Shown: positions 35,204 to 47,466, counted from the first letter of the stretch. The stretch is 64,000 bases of DNA from Dactylorhiza incarnata (GCA_033032865.1 JAWHQI010000061.1:992001-1056000); one strand, 5' to 3'. Numbers and translations: made by a program. Notes: generated by a model not told the origin, from the sequence alone.

Positions 35204-36147
35204 TGGAACCTTAGTTTTGATTTGAGTTAGGATCCACCTTTAGTATCTAAGTTTATATCATTACATATATTATAACTTAGATTAATTATCATTAAAAAAG
35301 AAGGGTGCAAATAGACATATAAATAATATGCTGAAAAATAAGAGAATGAATATATTTCATATATTAGCTGCGTTCGACAAACGTCGAACGGCGCTCGGCA
35401 TTCGTCGGACGGCGCCCGACGAAAAGATTATATTCTATAGCAGCGCTCGACAGATTACAGCAGGGAAGCAGCGGTCGACGAATGACGAACGGCGGTCGAC
35501 GAAATCCCAGCAGCGCTCAACGAAATGGCGCAGCAGTTAATTAATGTTCAGAATATCATTTGGCGAGCTCAGCCCGACGAATGACGAGCTGGGGTCGACA
35601 AATTTCTGCAACATTTATTTGATATCATTTAGCTCGACTAAATATTATATTTCTTATTTTAATATGCTTTCAGACTTTATCAAAGCAATATTTATTTATT
35701 CTATTTTATATATTGCTATATATATTGATTTAACAATCCAGCCGTTGCAGCATTAATTAATATAGTCGTTTGGCAGAAACATTAATTAATAGAGCCGTTG
35801 CAGCAAGTCAAACAAGGCAAGAATTCAAACAGAATATATTACAGCAGATAATATATATCAGGATATATATATAGATGTTATCTCTCGGCAGCAACAGAGA
35901 ACATATAGAACAGAACATATTAATATTGTTGTACATGAATTAGAGAAGAAAATAAAGAAGAAAATCAGAGGAGCAAAAAGAAGAACAGATCCAGATTATA
36001 TTATCTTCTTTTTACTAACATCTTTCTTGCAGATCTTCTACAACCTGAGACACAAAATCAATATCACTTGATCAGGAAGAAGAAGAAGAGTATCACAATC
36101 TAGAGAAGAAGCTCCATCCTTGGGTCATTGGCAGCTATGGCGGATGT
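35201..36147. mobile_element. 0.94-kb insertion in chromovirus gag, possibly part of a copia LTR
   Basis: Gag reads ...CCGAGATGT at 35203 and continues TATGTGTGC at 36148. GATGT occurs at both junctions (35199-35203, 36143-36147), as a 5-bp target duplication or microhomology. The insert begins TGTTGGAACC, a frequent copia LTR opening. Its last 23 bases (36122-36144) copy gag sequence found 71 bp downstream (36193-36215), which is not expected of a simple transposition. AT-rich, with no ORF of note. Confidence 0.6.
35371..35600. repeat. GTCGACGAA-rich minisatellite-like block
   Basis: Irregular repeats of CGTTCGACAAACGTCGAACGG, GCATTCGTCGGACGG and GGTCGACGAATGACGAACGG. Many are near-palindromic, so the block can fold. 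It stands out as GC-rich in an AT-rich insert. Confidence 0.6.
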
Positions 36148-38322
36148 TATGTGTGCAAGGGGCCACACCAGATGAGCAGTTGTCCAAAGCTCGGGTCATT
36201 GGCAGCTATGGCGGAGAATACCACTACACCCGAAGAAGGTACATCACAGTTTAGTTCATTGCAATTACTAAATGCTTTGAACATGCAGCCAACAAAAGCC
36301 GCATCAAGCAAGGGGCTGATGCATGTGGAAGCGGTCATCAAGGGGAAGGCTACAAAAGCCTTGATTGACACCGGGGCTTCACACAACTTCATGACCGAAG
36401 GAGAAGCCAAGAGGTTGGGCTTGCAGGTTGTGAAGGGCGGAGGTTGGATCAAGACCGTGAACGGTCAAGCGAGGTCACTAGAAGGAGTTGCACGCCGTGC
36501 AGAGCTATGCATGGGCACCTGGAAGGGCCGGGTGGACTTCTCAATCGCACCCATGGATGACTTCAAGGTCATTCTTGGGATGGATTTCTTGGAGAAGATG
36601 CAAGCCATCGTCATGTCGGCGCATCGCTCAGTTTGCATCTTGGAGGAAGGCAATGCTTGCATGGTTCCCACGGTGCAAGGACCAGCAAAGGAGGGGCCAA
36701 AACAACTATCAGCCATGCAGTTGACAAAAGGGTTCAAGAAGGGTGAACCAATGTACTTGGCCACCCTAAAGGAGGAAGACAGTGACACGATGGAGGAGGT
36801 GTCTCCTATCCTTGCGGACGTGTTGGCAAGAAATGAAGACATCATGTCTGCAGAGTTACCATTGAAGCTACCTCCTCGGCGGGAGGTGGATCACAAAATT
36901 GAGTTGGAGCCAGGGACGAAGCCCCCAACTAAAGCACCATACCGGATGGCTCCCCCTGAACTAGAGGAGTTGAGGAAGCAACTCCAAGTTTTGCTGGAAT
37001 CGGGAATGATCAGGCCGTCTAAGGCGCCATTTGGTGCCCGGGTGCTATTTCAAAAGAAGAAGGACGGATCGTTGCGGTTATGCACAGACTACTGGGCACT
37101 AAACAAGGTGATAGTAAAGAACAAGTACCTAATTCCTCTCATTGCTGATCTTTTTGACATGCTTGGAAGCGCAAGAATCTACTCGAAGATGGATTTGCAA
37201 AAGGGATATCATCAAGTGCGGATTGCGGAAGGAGATGAGCCGAAGACCACATGTGTCACGAGGTATGGAGCATTCGAATGGTTAGTGATGCCCTTTGGCT
37301 TAACTAACGCCCCAACTACTTTCTGCACGTTGATGAACCAAATATTCCGCCCCTACTTGGATAAGTTCATGGTGGTATACTTGGATGATATTGTGGTATA
37401 CAACAACACCATCGAGGAGCATGTGGAGCATCTTAGCCAAGTCTTCCAAGTGTTGAGGGAGAATGAGCTATATGTGAAGAAGTCCAAATGCTCATTTGGA
37501 CAAGAGGAGATACACTTTCTTGGTCATGTCATCGGGCATGGGAGCTTGTGGATGGACATGGCAAAGATCAAGGCAATTGATGAATGGGAGCCGCCAACGA
37601 TGGTACCAGATTTACGATCATTTTTGGGCTTGGTGAACAACTATCGCAGGTTCATCAAGGATTACTCAAGGAGGGCAGTGCCGTTGACGGACCTGTTGAA
37701 GAAGAGTAAGGCTTGGCTTTGGACGGAGGAATGCCAAAGCGCTTTTGAAGACTTGAAGGCAGCAGTTTGTACGAAAACGGTGCTTGCTTTGTCGGACTTT
37801 AGCAAAAGGTTCGAGTTGCATACAGATGCATCGGACTTTGCAATTGGAGGGGTGCTAATGCAAGATGGTCACCCCTTAGCTTTTGAGAGTCGGAAACTCA
37901 ATGAGGCAGAGAGGAGATACATCGTTCAAGAGAAAGAGATGACGGCCATCATCCATTGCTTGCAAGTGTGGAGGCATTATCTGCTTGGAGCGCAGTTCAC
38001 CATCAAGATGGATAATGTGGCAACTACTTACTTCCAGACGCAGAAGAAGCTGACCGCTAAGCACGCAAGATGGCAAGATTTCTTGGCGGAGTTCGACTTT
38101 GTGTTAGAGCATAAGGCGGGGAAGACCAACGTCGTGGCTGATGCACTAAGCCGCAAAGCTGAGCTAGCCGCAATGTCCACAGCTAATGGGGAGTTGTTGG
38201 ACAATATCAGGCAAGGGTTGAAGGAGGATCCTCTGGCCATGCAACTCATGGAGTTGGCCAAGGAGGGGCAAGCTAGAAGATTTTGGGTAGAGGACGAGTT
38301 ACTCTACACCAAAGGGAGGTGA
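36148..38322 (+). pseudogene. Chromovirus knuckle, protease, reverse transcriptase and RNase H
   Basis: A long open frame. With the TGT before the insertion, its start completes a C-x2-C-x3-H-x4-C knuckle (YVCKGPHQMSSC). Protease carries DTGASHNF near 36370. The reverse transcriptase core has RLCTDYWALNK, MDLQKGYHQVRI, FGLTNAPTTF and the intact catalytic YLDDIVVY near 37380. RNase H has TDASDFAIGGVL, LNEAERRY, MDNVATTYF and NVVADALSRK. All catalytic motifs I can read are intact. The frame ends at TGA 38320-38322 in KGR-stop-LYIPKW, where the family normally reads through with arginine; this fits a CGA to TGA transition. Gag and pol normally form one reading frame here. Confidence 0.9.
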
Positions 38323-39616
38323 TTGTACATCCCAAAGTGGGAAAACCTGCGGAGGGATCTCATCAAGGAGTGCCATGACACTAAGTGGGCTGGACATCCG
38401 GGACAGAAACGCACTTTGGCTTTGATGGAGGGGTCATACTTCTGGCCACGGATGAGGGGAGTTATATGTGAAGACTTGTCTTGTTTGCCAACAAGACAAG
38501 GTGGACAACAAGCAGCCCGCGGGATTATTGGAGCCATTGCCTATAGCGGAGCACCCTTGGGAATCGGTGACGCTTGACTTCATCAACGCGTTGCCAAAAT
38601 CAGACGGGTTCAGATCGATCTTGGTGGTAGTCGATAGTTTCTCCAAGTATGACACATTCATCCCCAGCACAAGGGACACTACTGCGGAGGAGACGGCACG
38701 CCTATTCTTCAAGAATGTGGTGAAGTATTGGGGGTTGCCGAAGACTATCATTAGAGATCGAGACCCCAGATTTACAGCAAAGCTGTGGACGGAGTTATTC
38801 AAGTTGCTCAGGTCAGAATTGAACTTCTCCACCAGCTTCCACCCTCAAACCGATGGGCAGACAGAGAAGGTGAATTCTTTGTTGGAATGTTATCTACGAC
38901 ACTTCGTGAGCGCCAATCAGCGGGACTGGGCCAAGTTGATGGATGCGGCGCAATTTTCGTACAACTTGCAGCGGAGCGAGGCGACCGGGAGGAGTCCGTT
39001 CGAGCTTGCCACTGGGAGACAACCCCTCACTCCTCATACGTTGGCGACCACGGCGGATGACGGAAGAAGCCCAGGAGCTTGGAAAATGGCCAAGTCTTGG
39101 GAAGAGCAAGCCGACGTAGTCAGAGCGTGCTTAGAGAAAGCACACAAACAGATGAAGAAATGGGCGGATTCAAAGCGAAGGATGGTGAAATACACGGTTG
39201 GGGATAAGGTGTTGATGAAACTTCTCCCTCAACAGTTCAAGGCCTTGCGCAGCTTGCACAAGGGCTTGGTTCGTAGATACGAAGGCTCATTTCCGGTGAT
39301 TGCAAGGGTGGGTAAGGTATCATATCGCCTTGACCTACCCGACTCTTTGAAGATTCATCCGGTCTTTCATGTCAGCATGTTGAAGTCATATCATGAAGAC
39401 AATGAAGACCTTCAAAGAAGGACATCGCATAGAGCACCACCAGTGATGACCAAGTCTTTTGATCGAGAGGTGGATGAGGTGCTCACCAGGAGGACAGTGC
39501 GGAGAAGAGGTGTGCAACCTAGCACACAATATTTGATTAAGTGGAAAGGAATGCCAGCGTCTGAAGCTACATGTGAGACACTTGAAGATCTCTGGCAGTT
39601 CAAGGACATCATCTAG
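38323..39616 (+). pseudogene. Chromovirus integrase with C-terminal chromodomain
   Basis: After the TGA the frame continues LYIPKWENLR with the two histidines of the zinc finger (ECHDTKWAGH). It shifts by one near 38460 and resumes at 38468 with the cysteines (TCLVCQQDK). The catalytic core has VTLDFINALPKS (first D), IIRDRDPRFTAKLW (second D) and QTDGQTEKVNSLLECYL (E). The GPY/F-type region is near GDKVLMKLLP and KGLVRRYEGSFPVI. The C-terminus has a chromodomain with VDEVLTRRTVRR, YLIKWKGMP and EATCE; tryptophan is usual where cysteine appears in EATCE. The chromodomain normally directs insertion to marked chromatin. Confidence 0.9.
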
Positions 39617-39660
39617 CAGTACGAGGCGACGAGGGCGTCGCCAGGCTATGTGGGGGAGGA

Positions 39661-39925
39661 TGTCACGGCTTAACCTCTATGGGGTTAACCTTTGGAATTT
39701 TCTAGAGAAATCTAGGAGCATATAGAATATTTTGTGCATAGTATTCTAGAGAATTGCAGAAGCACTCTAGAATGATCTCATGGGAACATTCTAGAGAACT
39801 CGGGAAGGTTGTAAATACATGAGGGTTGTAGAATGATCTAAAAATGTAGGCATTCTAGATCCTTCTATCTTTCGGAGGGAAATTCTTTTGGGGCCTATAA
39901 AAGGGGAAGGCCCCCTCATTTGTAT
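39661..39925 (+). repeat. Truncated 3' LTR of the chromovirus
   Basis: Preceded by the polypurine tract GTGGGGGAGGA (39650-39660). It matches 33591-33855 with about nine substitutions, then diverges after CCCCTCATTTGTA. The distal 194 bp with the CA end are missing, so no target duplication can be read. Confidence 0.85.
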
Positions 39926-40775
39926 TTAAAGATCACATTCTAAGGCACTAACACATCACTATCTGGGCATAAACAAGAAGCATGAACCTTCATCATATTT
40001 TACCCTCATACATGGGTACTATATACCTTTTACTTTAATATAACAAAATTCATGAGAGCAAAAAAAAGGAAAACAAACCTTCTTTGGTATAACAATCTTT
40101 AGTGGTAGAAATGAAAATACAGAAAATTTTTACACTTGTAATAGTGAGCAAGTACATTAATTTTGGAACTTCATGGCAATAAACCTTTTATGCTAGCAAA
40201 GTACCCTCCCTGAACAAATGCACATTGTTCAAAGTAAAATGTAGCATGCATGGAAAAAAGGCGAGCGACGGCAAAGAACGTGGCTTCTTTTGCTGAAAGA
40301 GGTACAAATGATTTGATTCATGTTTTCATCCAAATCAAGTCCACTATTTCGTATGTCGTAAAAAATATGATACGACAAGTTCAAAGATTGATTTTTCTGA
40401 TAGCGGATTAGATCGCGCCTCCATTTTACTCCAAGGCGAAGATTCAATCATTTCCTTGTATTCTTCGCCTCATGACACAATTGTATCAGGAGCTCCGGAC
40501 ACAATTTTCCGATATAAATGCAACTCAGCAACAATTAATAAAATGGAAGGGAATTGTATGCTGAAACTGCCAATTTATGGACCTCTCCCAGTTCTGCTAG
40601 GTGTGCCTGTAGCCAACTTAGCTCCTGAAAAGTTCAAACATTTCAGTCATTATGTAAAAATTTTTTTTGCATAAATAAAGTTCCAAGAATAACTTATGTA
40701 AGGGCGCGGATATAACAATAATTGATAGTGTATAGTATCTACCACATAATAATTATTAAAAAGTAGTCGGTATCT
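39926..40775. other. Unassigned AT-rich DNA
   Basis: Short ORFs at 40229-40447 (minus) and 40456-40674 (plus) have no recognised motif. No promoter or repeat stands out. Confidence 0.35.
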
Positions 40776-41315
40776 AAGTCTGAGTTGTTTGGGGCGGTGG
40801 TGGCAGTGGAAAAAGCAGTGGTGGCATTAGAGCTGTTCAGAAAGCTGTTTTGAAAAAGTTGTAGACTAATTGAAAAAATCCCCATTTAAGTGTTTTTCAA
40901 AAAAGAGTTACGTTTTCTCTGTTTGGAAGTACCATTTTTTAATAATAGTTGTTTAGCTTTCTAATAATAAAAAAATATTTTATGACAAATGATAAGTAAA
41001 TATTATATAAATCATAAATAAACAGATTACAAAAGGGCAACGGTGAGAAGCAAAGATGTCGAATGGTTGAAGAATCGCAAATGGAGAAGAGAACATTTGT
41101 AGCAACGAGAAGGAAGAAAGACAGATCATGAATGGTCGGGCGTCTTTCATAAACCCTCAAATAAGAGGAAAAGTTGAAAGCAAAGAAAGAGGTTTTTGGA
41201 AAGCCCCCAAGACACCTCTTTTGAAAAAGCTCCTCATCCAAGCACCCTAAAAAGACGGTGGCAATGAGAATAGCGCTTTTCCCACCGCCACTACCGCCTC
41301 AAACAGAACCTCAGT
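40776..41315. mobile_element. MITE with about 45-bp terminal inverted repeats
   Basis: The left end CTGAGTTGTTTGGGGCGGTGG...CAGTGG matches the reverse complement of the right end (CTGAGGTTCTGTTTGAGGCGG...GCGGTGG) with scattered mismatches. The interior of about 450 bp is AT-rich with AAGCTGTTTTGAAAAAG-type words and no transposase. I could not fix a target duplication, so the superfamily (hAT or Harbinger) is open. Confidence 0.65.
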
Positions 41316-43960
41316 GTAATCAAATTGAAAATGTCAAGACAAATGTAGAAGAACAATCAAATTGAAAATGTTAAGACAAATGTAGAACAACGTAGAAAAT
41401 AATAGATTAAAAATGATTATATTAGCCAAACAATGTGAGTGACATCTATCGAAGATAAGAGAATAAATATAGACTCTGGTGTAAATGAGTAGATAAAATT
41501 GATGTCAAAAGATTTAGGTATGAGAAGAGGTAAACCCAAGATATAATAGATGGAAGCTTTTCAATAGCATAGTTTAAATTTAACACATCATGTATCATGC
41601 GAACTTCATCAAGGATACGTACACCCAAGGTTGCAGATGTCGGATTAATGTTGGTTTATGTTTGAAATGTCGGATGTCAAATTGCGGGGATATTTTTACA
41701 ATGTCCAATTTTAATATTTAAATAAATTTATTCATATATATACACATTTTTTTGTAAATATGTATAATTGTACACAGTATATTTATAAATTACACAATAA
41801 ACATAAAAACATAATGTATCTTTATAAATTACACAATTAACATAAAAACATAATGTATCTTTATAAATTACACAAAAGAGGCGTCGACGACAGTAAACGA
41901 CAAAGAGCATTAAATAAGAGTGAGACGTCAAATCTAGGCGCAGAAAAATGCACGAAATGAAGCACGGAACAAAATATTGCCGCTCGGTAGCTTAAAAGTA
42001 ATGAAAAAAAATATTAATACTCTCGCCGATATATTAGCCTCAAAATATCGCCCGATATTTTCAAAAACGATATTTTTGCTTAAAATGTCGATGTCATGGT
42101 GTTTTCTCCTCAAAATCTTTATGTCTGACATGTCATAACACATCTACAACACTGCGTACACTCAAACAGTTGAGATAATACTACGATAATGGTGATGAGA
42201 ATTGCATAATCCCATTTTAAAGAAACTTGCTAGTAGAGTAATCCCTCTATTTAACATTGTTAACATAAAAATATGGCAACTACAGAAGCTCTGTAACTGA
42301 CTGAGTAGGAGCTAAGGCTATGCAGAACTAACCTTTACAAATGTTGCTGATGGAGACAGATCATCAGGTGGACAGCATAATATGAGTGCTATCAATTGAG
42401 GACTTCAATCTCCTAATAGAATCTGCTGATGCACTGGAGCTAAACTGAAATAAAATGACCACATGCACGTTAGCGGCAGTTGGAACTAATAAGTAAGACC
42501 GGGATCTAATCAAAAGTATATGAAACAACATGTGAATTACTTCCAAATGCATTTTGAGTTTTTTTTTCTTGAAAGGAAGTTCTAAAGATAATTCTGCGGT
42601 CGCTAAGTTTGGTGTAAAGAAAAGACTCATGCACTTTTGCGGAGAAATTCAAAAAAAAAAGTTCATTTGTAAAATAAGCATTTTGGATTACTCTGGTGAG
42701 CATATTTACGAGCAGCCAAAAGAATATTGATGGGCACCCAATTTTTTTAAATCCGAATCATGCCAAAGTTCAATGAATTTGTTAGGTTCATCGAGACAAT
42801 CTCAACGGTACTAAACAGGCAAATCGAAGCCAGTTTGGGTCCAAGTTACTCAATCCAGACAAATTCTGCCGGACTCGGGTAAAACTGGAACTAGTCAGCC
42901 CGGTTCACGCGTGGCCACCTGTAGCCCAAACTAGGACTTATCTTTAAACCGCAGTTGAAGATAGAACCGTGCCAGGAGGAACCGCATGTTGTCGCTGCCA
43001 CCGGGATCACAGGGGGACACACAACCTTTTTCCCTCGTTCATTCACCGGAAACTCAACCTCCATTAATGCCCAAACTTCCCTAGAGCCAATGCAAAGCAC
43101 ACTCACAAAATCAAGATCATACTGTGAAAAAGCTATCATCTTGGAGAGTAGATCAAGAAAGACACCAATTGAAGGTTTCCTTTGAGATTTTTTTAGAAAA
43201 TCGAGGGAGGTTCAAATTCACTCATTTCCACATTCAATGATGATTGTTGGAGATATGACGACCTATTGATGATCTGTCATCTCTACTCTCTTCGTATACA
43301 TTAGAATATGGGTAAGTAGGGAGAAATTCTATTTTCCAGCGAGCATATTATCCCTTTTTAGACATCCATTCAGATCCTCCCAATCTAAACACACATTCGG
43401 GAGAACGTTTTGATCTATGAGATGCAATCCATACAATTCCATTAGTTGCAGGAATATAGACATCAATATTTACAGAAAGAATTCCGAGAATCTCTCCGCA
43501 ATCCTATAAAAAAGGGCTTCTTCCCTCAATTTAGACATCATCAACTGGTCTTGAGACCACTAGAACAATTCTAAGTCAAGTTTCTACTAGAAGTTCCAGC
43601 AAAAATTGAAGGATTAGAATCCAAACTAGTTTTGTATTCGGGCCAAGTCCACAGGGCCTTCGGGGTACCTCGACAAGTTTTGGGTTTGTGTAAAACTCTG
43701 TATACATGAGAAGGACTTGGAGAATTCAGAGGGGCTCTCAAGGGAGTCCAACACAAAATTCAGGTGGTACTTAGCCAATTATGCACAGCTTCTCTGATCC
43801 AGAATTTAGCTTGAACCTAGCCAATTAGATTTAATTCATTCATCTCAGGATGCTGCTAGGACCCAAATCCCAGTTTTGTTGGGTACAACTCGACTCCTCC
43901 AACCAAGTTCTTGCTTTTGAGGACTTGGTCAATTTTTAATCAAGGAAGATCCACAGTGAA
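41316..43960. other. Mostly AT-rich intergenic DNA with one coding-like stretch
   Basis: 41760-41880 holds about 2.5 tandem copies of TAAATTACACAA...AACATAAAAACATAATGTATCTT. 42890-43190 is higher in GC and open on both strands (minus 42891-43139, plus 42955-43185), like a gene fragment, but I recognise neither product. The rest shows nothing I can assign. Confidence 0.3.
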
Positions 43961-45417
43961 AGGGGGAACAATTATACCTCTGAGTCTTCTCTAAAGGGGT
44001 GTGAATAGAGATTTAAAAATATTTATTCAAACTATAGACTAATTCTGATATTTCTCAGATTAGCATTCACAATCACACACAGCCACAATCAAGTTTGCAC
44101 AACAGAAATTTAAACAGGAAATAAAGACAGAAACAAAGCACAGAAAAATGCACAACACAGAAGACACAAGAACAATAGTGGTTCTCCAAAATCTGAGTAC
44201 CCCACTCTTCTACCACTTTGGTAAGAATTCATTATCCCAGTGCCTGAGTCTTTTGATAAGGAGACTCTTATAACCAGTGTCTGAGTCTTTTGATAAGAAG
44301 ACTCTTATAACCAGTGACTGAGTCTTTTGATAAGGAGACTCTTAGAACCAATGACTGAGTCTTTTGATAAGAGGACTCTTAAAATCAATACACCTAGATC
44401 TTTTGATAAGGAGATCTTGAACCAAACTGAATCCTTTGAAGAGGGATTCTAAAAACTCTTTTCACTTGTAACAAGAGGTGAGGGAGAGAAAGAAAGAAGT
44501 GAGAAGAAGTGAGATATCTTCTGAATTGAATCCTCTTTCAGCAGTCTCTGAGGATTCTTCTTGACACTATAGTGGATTGGATCTTTGTATTTGATTAATA
44601 CTTTATGAGAAGAAAAAAAGATTATTAAGCTCTTTGATCCACTATTCTCAGATTATCTGTAGCAGAGAGAAGGAGAGAGGAGAAGATGAAAATCTCAGTT
44701 GTTCTTTCTATTGTCTTCTCTTGGTTACTTTCTTCTGTCTGAAATCTGTGTATATGAATCTCTGAATGATTTCAAATTCCTTCATCTAGGAGTTTGTCTT
44801 CAGAAAGAATGATATAATATCTTTCTATATTTGTCTTTAGAAATCTCGTCTATCTCTTCAAAATTCTTCCTTATATTCTTCAAAAATTATATTAGATATT
44901 TCTTTCCTTAAATCAGCTCTCTAGCTAAGATTCAAATAACTTCCATAGTTATAGTCTTCAAATAATTCTAAATGAGAGCCTCTGAAATTTTCATTCTGGA
45001 TGTATATCGACGCTACTTCAAGTTCTAGTATAAGGTGCATCGAAATCTGCTTCAGAATAAGACTCTATCGACTTGACTAAATATTCGACGTTGCGTCGAT
45101 AACTTATCGATGCATACGTCGACTTTTGCTCTGGAGAGACGTCGACATTACTTCAAAAGATGTGTAGACAGCCAGTCGAAAATTCGTCGACTTCTAGCCG
45201 AATTTGCGTCAATGTCTACTCGACGCAACTATGCATTTGACTGATTTTCTCCTTATTTTTAGCTTCCCTTTCTCATGCCTTTGACTAGACAGACTTACTA
45301 TGACATTTATGACCAAATTACCCTCTCTATACAACACGGGTAATTATCCTAGGATGTAAAATCACTTATAAATAATTTGTTAAGTTAAATTATAGGGTTT
45401 TTTCCCAGCACACAACA
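43960..45417 (-). repeat. Copia-type LTR, minus orientation (left end approximate)
   Basis: The minus strand opens TGTTGTGTGCTGGGAAAAAA at 45417, a common copia LTR start. Near the other end it has CTCTATTCACACCCCTTTAG, typical of the distal LTR/leader of these elements. Between lie a GTCGAC/ATCGAT-rich segment (45060-45240), an AT-rich segment and a tandem array (44235-44410). No pol remnant is attached, so it may be solo. Confidence 0.45.
44235..44410 (-). repeat. Tandem repeat of about 46 bp in the copia LTR, 4-5 units
   Basis: Each unit contains TGAGTCTTTTGATAAG(G/A)AGACTCTTA and ACCA(G/A)TG. GAGTCTTTTGATAAGGAGACTC holds the inverted pair GAGTCT/AGACTC, so each unit can form a stem with a 10-base loop. 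Confidence 0.85.
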
Positions 45418-46083
45418 ACTCAGAAAGTTCTTGGAGACGTTTACAAAGGCTTTCACATTGTAGCAGGAACATGACATATTATAGAAACGACCTGAAAAGT
45501 CAGTACTATCGTTGTGGCCAGAAAAAATCATAGAATAATTTTCTCAACTAGGTTAGGCACCTTGTTTCTCCTATTTTCAGGCTTTTCATATAAAATTCTT
45601 GCTACCAGCTCTCTATCTTGCCTCAATGTGTGTTTAATTGACTATTTGGCTACGCCGAAGTACTCTATTGATTCATGAAACATTAGCTAGACCACAACAA
45701 TTTGATGTCGTCTCTGGGAAAATGGTTCAACATTATCAGCAATGTGTACTTTCCTCAGGATAGCATCAATTTTTTTTACAGAAATGAGTCCCTCTCATCA
45801 CATTACCACATGAACATTCGTTGCACCACCAAGAAGACGTTTAACACGAAGTTACTCTCAGGATGTTACCCAAGGATGGTGCACAACTCATGATGGCAAA
45901 GTTGAACGGCTTGCTTCACTTATGAAAGAATTCAAACCCCTCCTATTAATCAATAACCTAAATTAATGGATCTTCCTCCCAGTTATCCTCCAACTCAAGC
46001 ACGTCTTTCTACCAAAAAGTGGAAATGCCAAAGTTTAATGGACCTTCTCAATGAGCCCGGGTCAACTTCAAAAGGACGAGCTT
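45418..46083. other. Unassigned DNA
   Basis: No domain, repeat or end sequence recognised. Short ORFs (45702-45893, 45966-46163) do not look coding. Confidence 0.3.
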
Positions 46084-46321
46084 TCGTTATAACTCGGTCT
46101 TCAACGAAAGAACGAAACACATTGAAGTGGACTGTCACTTCATCCGGGAGAAAGTTGAAATGAAGAAGATAGAATTAAAGCATGTTCCGGGTACCGACCA
46201 AGTTGTTGATATTCTCACCAAGGCCCTATCAAACACCATATTTTATCAATTTCTTTCCAAGTTGGGTGCCTACGACTTGTACGCTCCAGCTTGCGGGGGA
46301 GTGTTAGAAAAGCCCATGTAA
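46084..46321 (+). pseudogene. Copia RNase H C-terminal fragment
   Basis: Reads VFNERTKHIEVDCHFIREK, then IELKHVPGTDQVVDILTKAL and a tail ending at TAA 46319-46321. This is the last part of copia RNase H; everything upstream is lost. The same HIEVDCHF segment is where E3 cut the copia at 62969. The purine tract TTGCGGGGGAG (46291-46301) and an LTR overlap or follow it, as usual for the 3' end of a copia element. Confidence 0.8.
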
Positions 46322-46484
46322 TGGCCCATTCTGGAGCCCATATTTTTTCTGTTTTTCTCTCTCTCTCTTTAGTCCCACATTGTGTATAAGGTTTTCCTCT
46401 CTCTTTCTTCCTCCTATATATTTGTATTCATACATTGTATTTGAGATAAGAAGAAGAATATACAAGGTTCAGCCTTTCTCTACA
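46302..46484 (+). repeat. Short copia 3' LTR (about 183 bp)
   Basis: Opens TGTTAGAAAAGCCC directly after the polypurine tract, has a TATA-like CTATATATTTG at about 46423, and probably ends TCTCTACA. The length fits Ale-type copia elements. The right boundary is inferred. Confidence 0.6.
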
Positions 46485-47042
46485 GATACATTCCATCCTG
46501 ATGGGATTCAGTACCCGATGAGTAGGATACCACTTGAGTATGTTATTGCGTCTGATCGTGAATGTGTTGCAGGTGGAGCGATATTATAATGGCATGGTCA
46601 CGACAGTGAGCACGTGCGGCCCAGTAACCCTATAGTGGTATATCCATCCCCTATATCACAGTGAAGAAGAAAATTCTCCTTTCGATCACCCGGTGCCGAA
46701 GACGGAATCCAAGTGTGAAGCTTGGAAGTTATCCCTTTCCTTCCCACTCCATCTAGCTGGCTATCCACTTCCCTTTTTCCTCCGCCTAGCCGGTCACCCC
46801 TTCCCCACCACCACTAGCCGACCATCAGCCCCCCCCCCCCCCCCCCCCCCCTCATTTAATAAATAACATCTTCATGGGGATCATGATACATAGAGGCCTA
46901 CATGACGATCAGATCCATCCATTCTATGTGGATCAACGATCTGAGATCTTTAGTTATTTTCTTGTATTTTTTTATTTTATTTCATGTATTTTGAGGTCCG
47001 TCATGATCAGAGAATCATGACCGTCCATGATGACCCCTTAGT

Positions 47043-47052
47043 CTATAAATAG
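47043..47052 (+). promoter_or_regulatory. TATA box, array unit 1/2
   Basis: CTATAAATAG in CCTTAGTCTATAAATAGGG, about 40 bp before unit 2. Confidence 0.5.
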
Positions 47053-47466
47053 GGATAGAGAGTTCATTTGAAGGGCGTTTGAAAATTTGAGTGAAGAAGA
47101 AAATTCTCCTTTCGATCACCCGGTGCCGAAGACGGAATCCAAGTGTGAAGCTTGGAATTTATCCCTTTCCTTCCCTCTCCATCTAGCTGGCTATCCCCTT
47201 CCCTTTTTCCTCCGCCTAGTCGATCACCTCTTCCCCACCACCACTAGCCGGCCATCTCCCCCCCCCCCCCCCCCCACATTTAATAAACAACATCTTCATG
47301 GGGATCATGATACAAAGAGGCCTACATGACGATCAGATCCATCCATTCTATGTGGATCAACGATCCAAGATCTTTAGTTATTTTCCTGTATTTTTTATTT
47401 TTATTTCACGTATTTTAAGGTCCATCATGATCGGAAAATCATGACCGTCCATGATGGCCCCTTAGT

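Larger units (their letters stand above)
33591..39925 (+). mobile_element. Ty3/gypsy chromovirus, nearly complete
   Basis: Order is LTR, initiator tRNA-Met priming site, gag, CCHC knuckle, protease, RT, RNase H, integrase with chromodomain, polypurine tract and a truncated 3' LTR. The C-terminal chromodomain places it among chromoviruses; the short 459-bp LTR fits Reina- or Galadriel-like members but the lineage is not settled. Lesions are few: lost gag ATG, a 0.94-kb insertion in gag, one TGA, one frameshift and a 3' LTR missing its last 194 bp. LTR divergence over 265 shared bp is about 3.5% by eye, so it is of moderate age. Confidence 0.9.

Noticed and set aside
42891..43185. Host gene exon
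   Set aside because: Coding-like composition, but both strands are open and I recognise neither product; no splice structure or homology can be stated.
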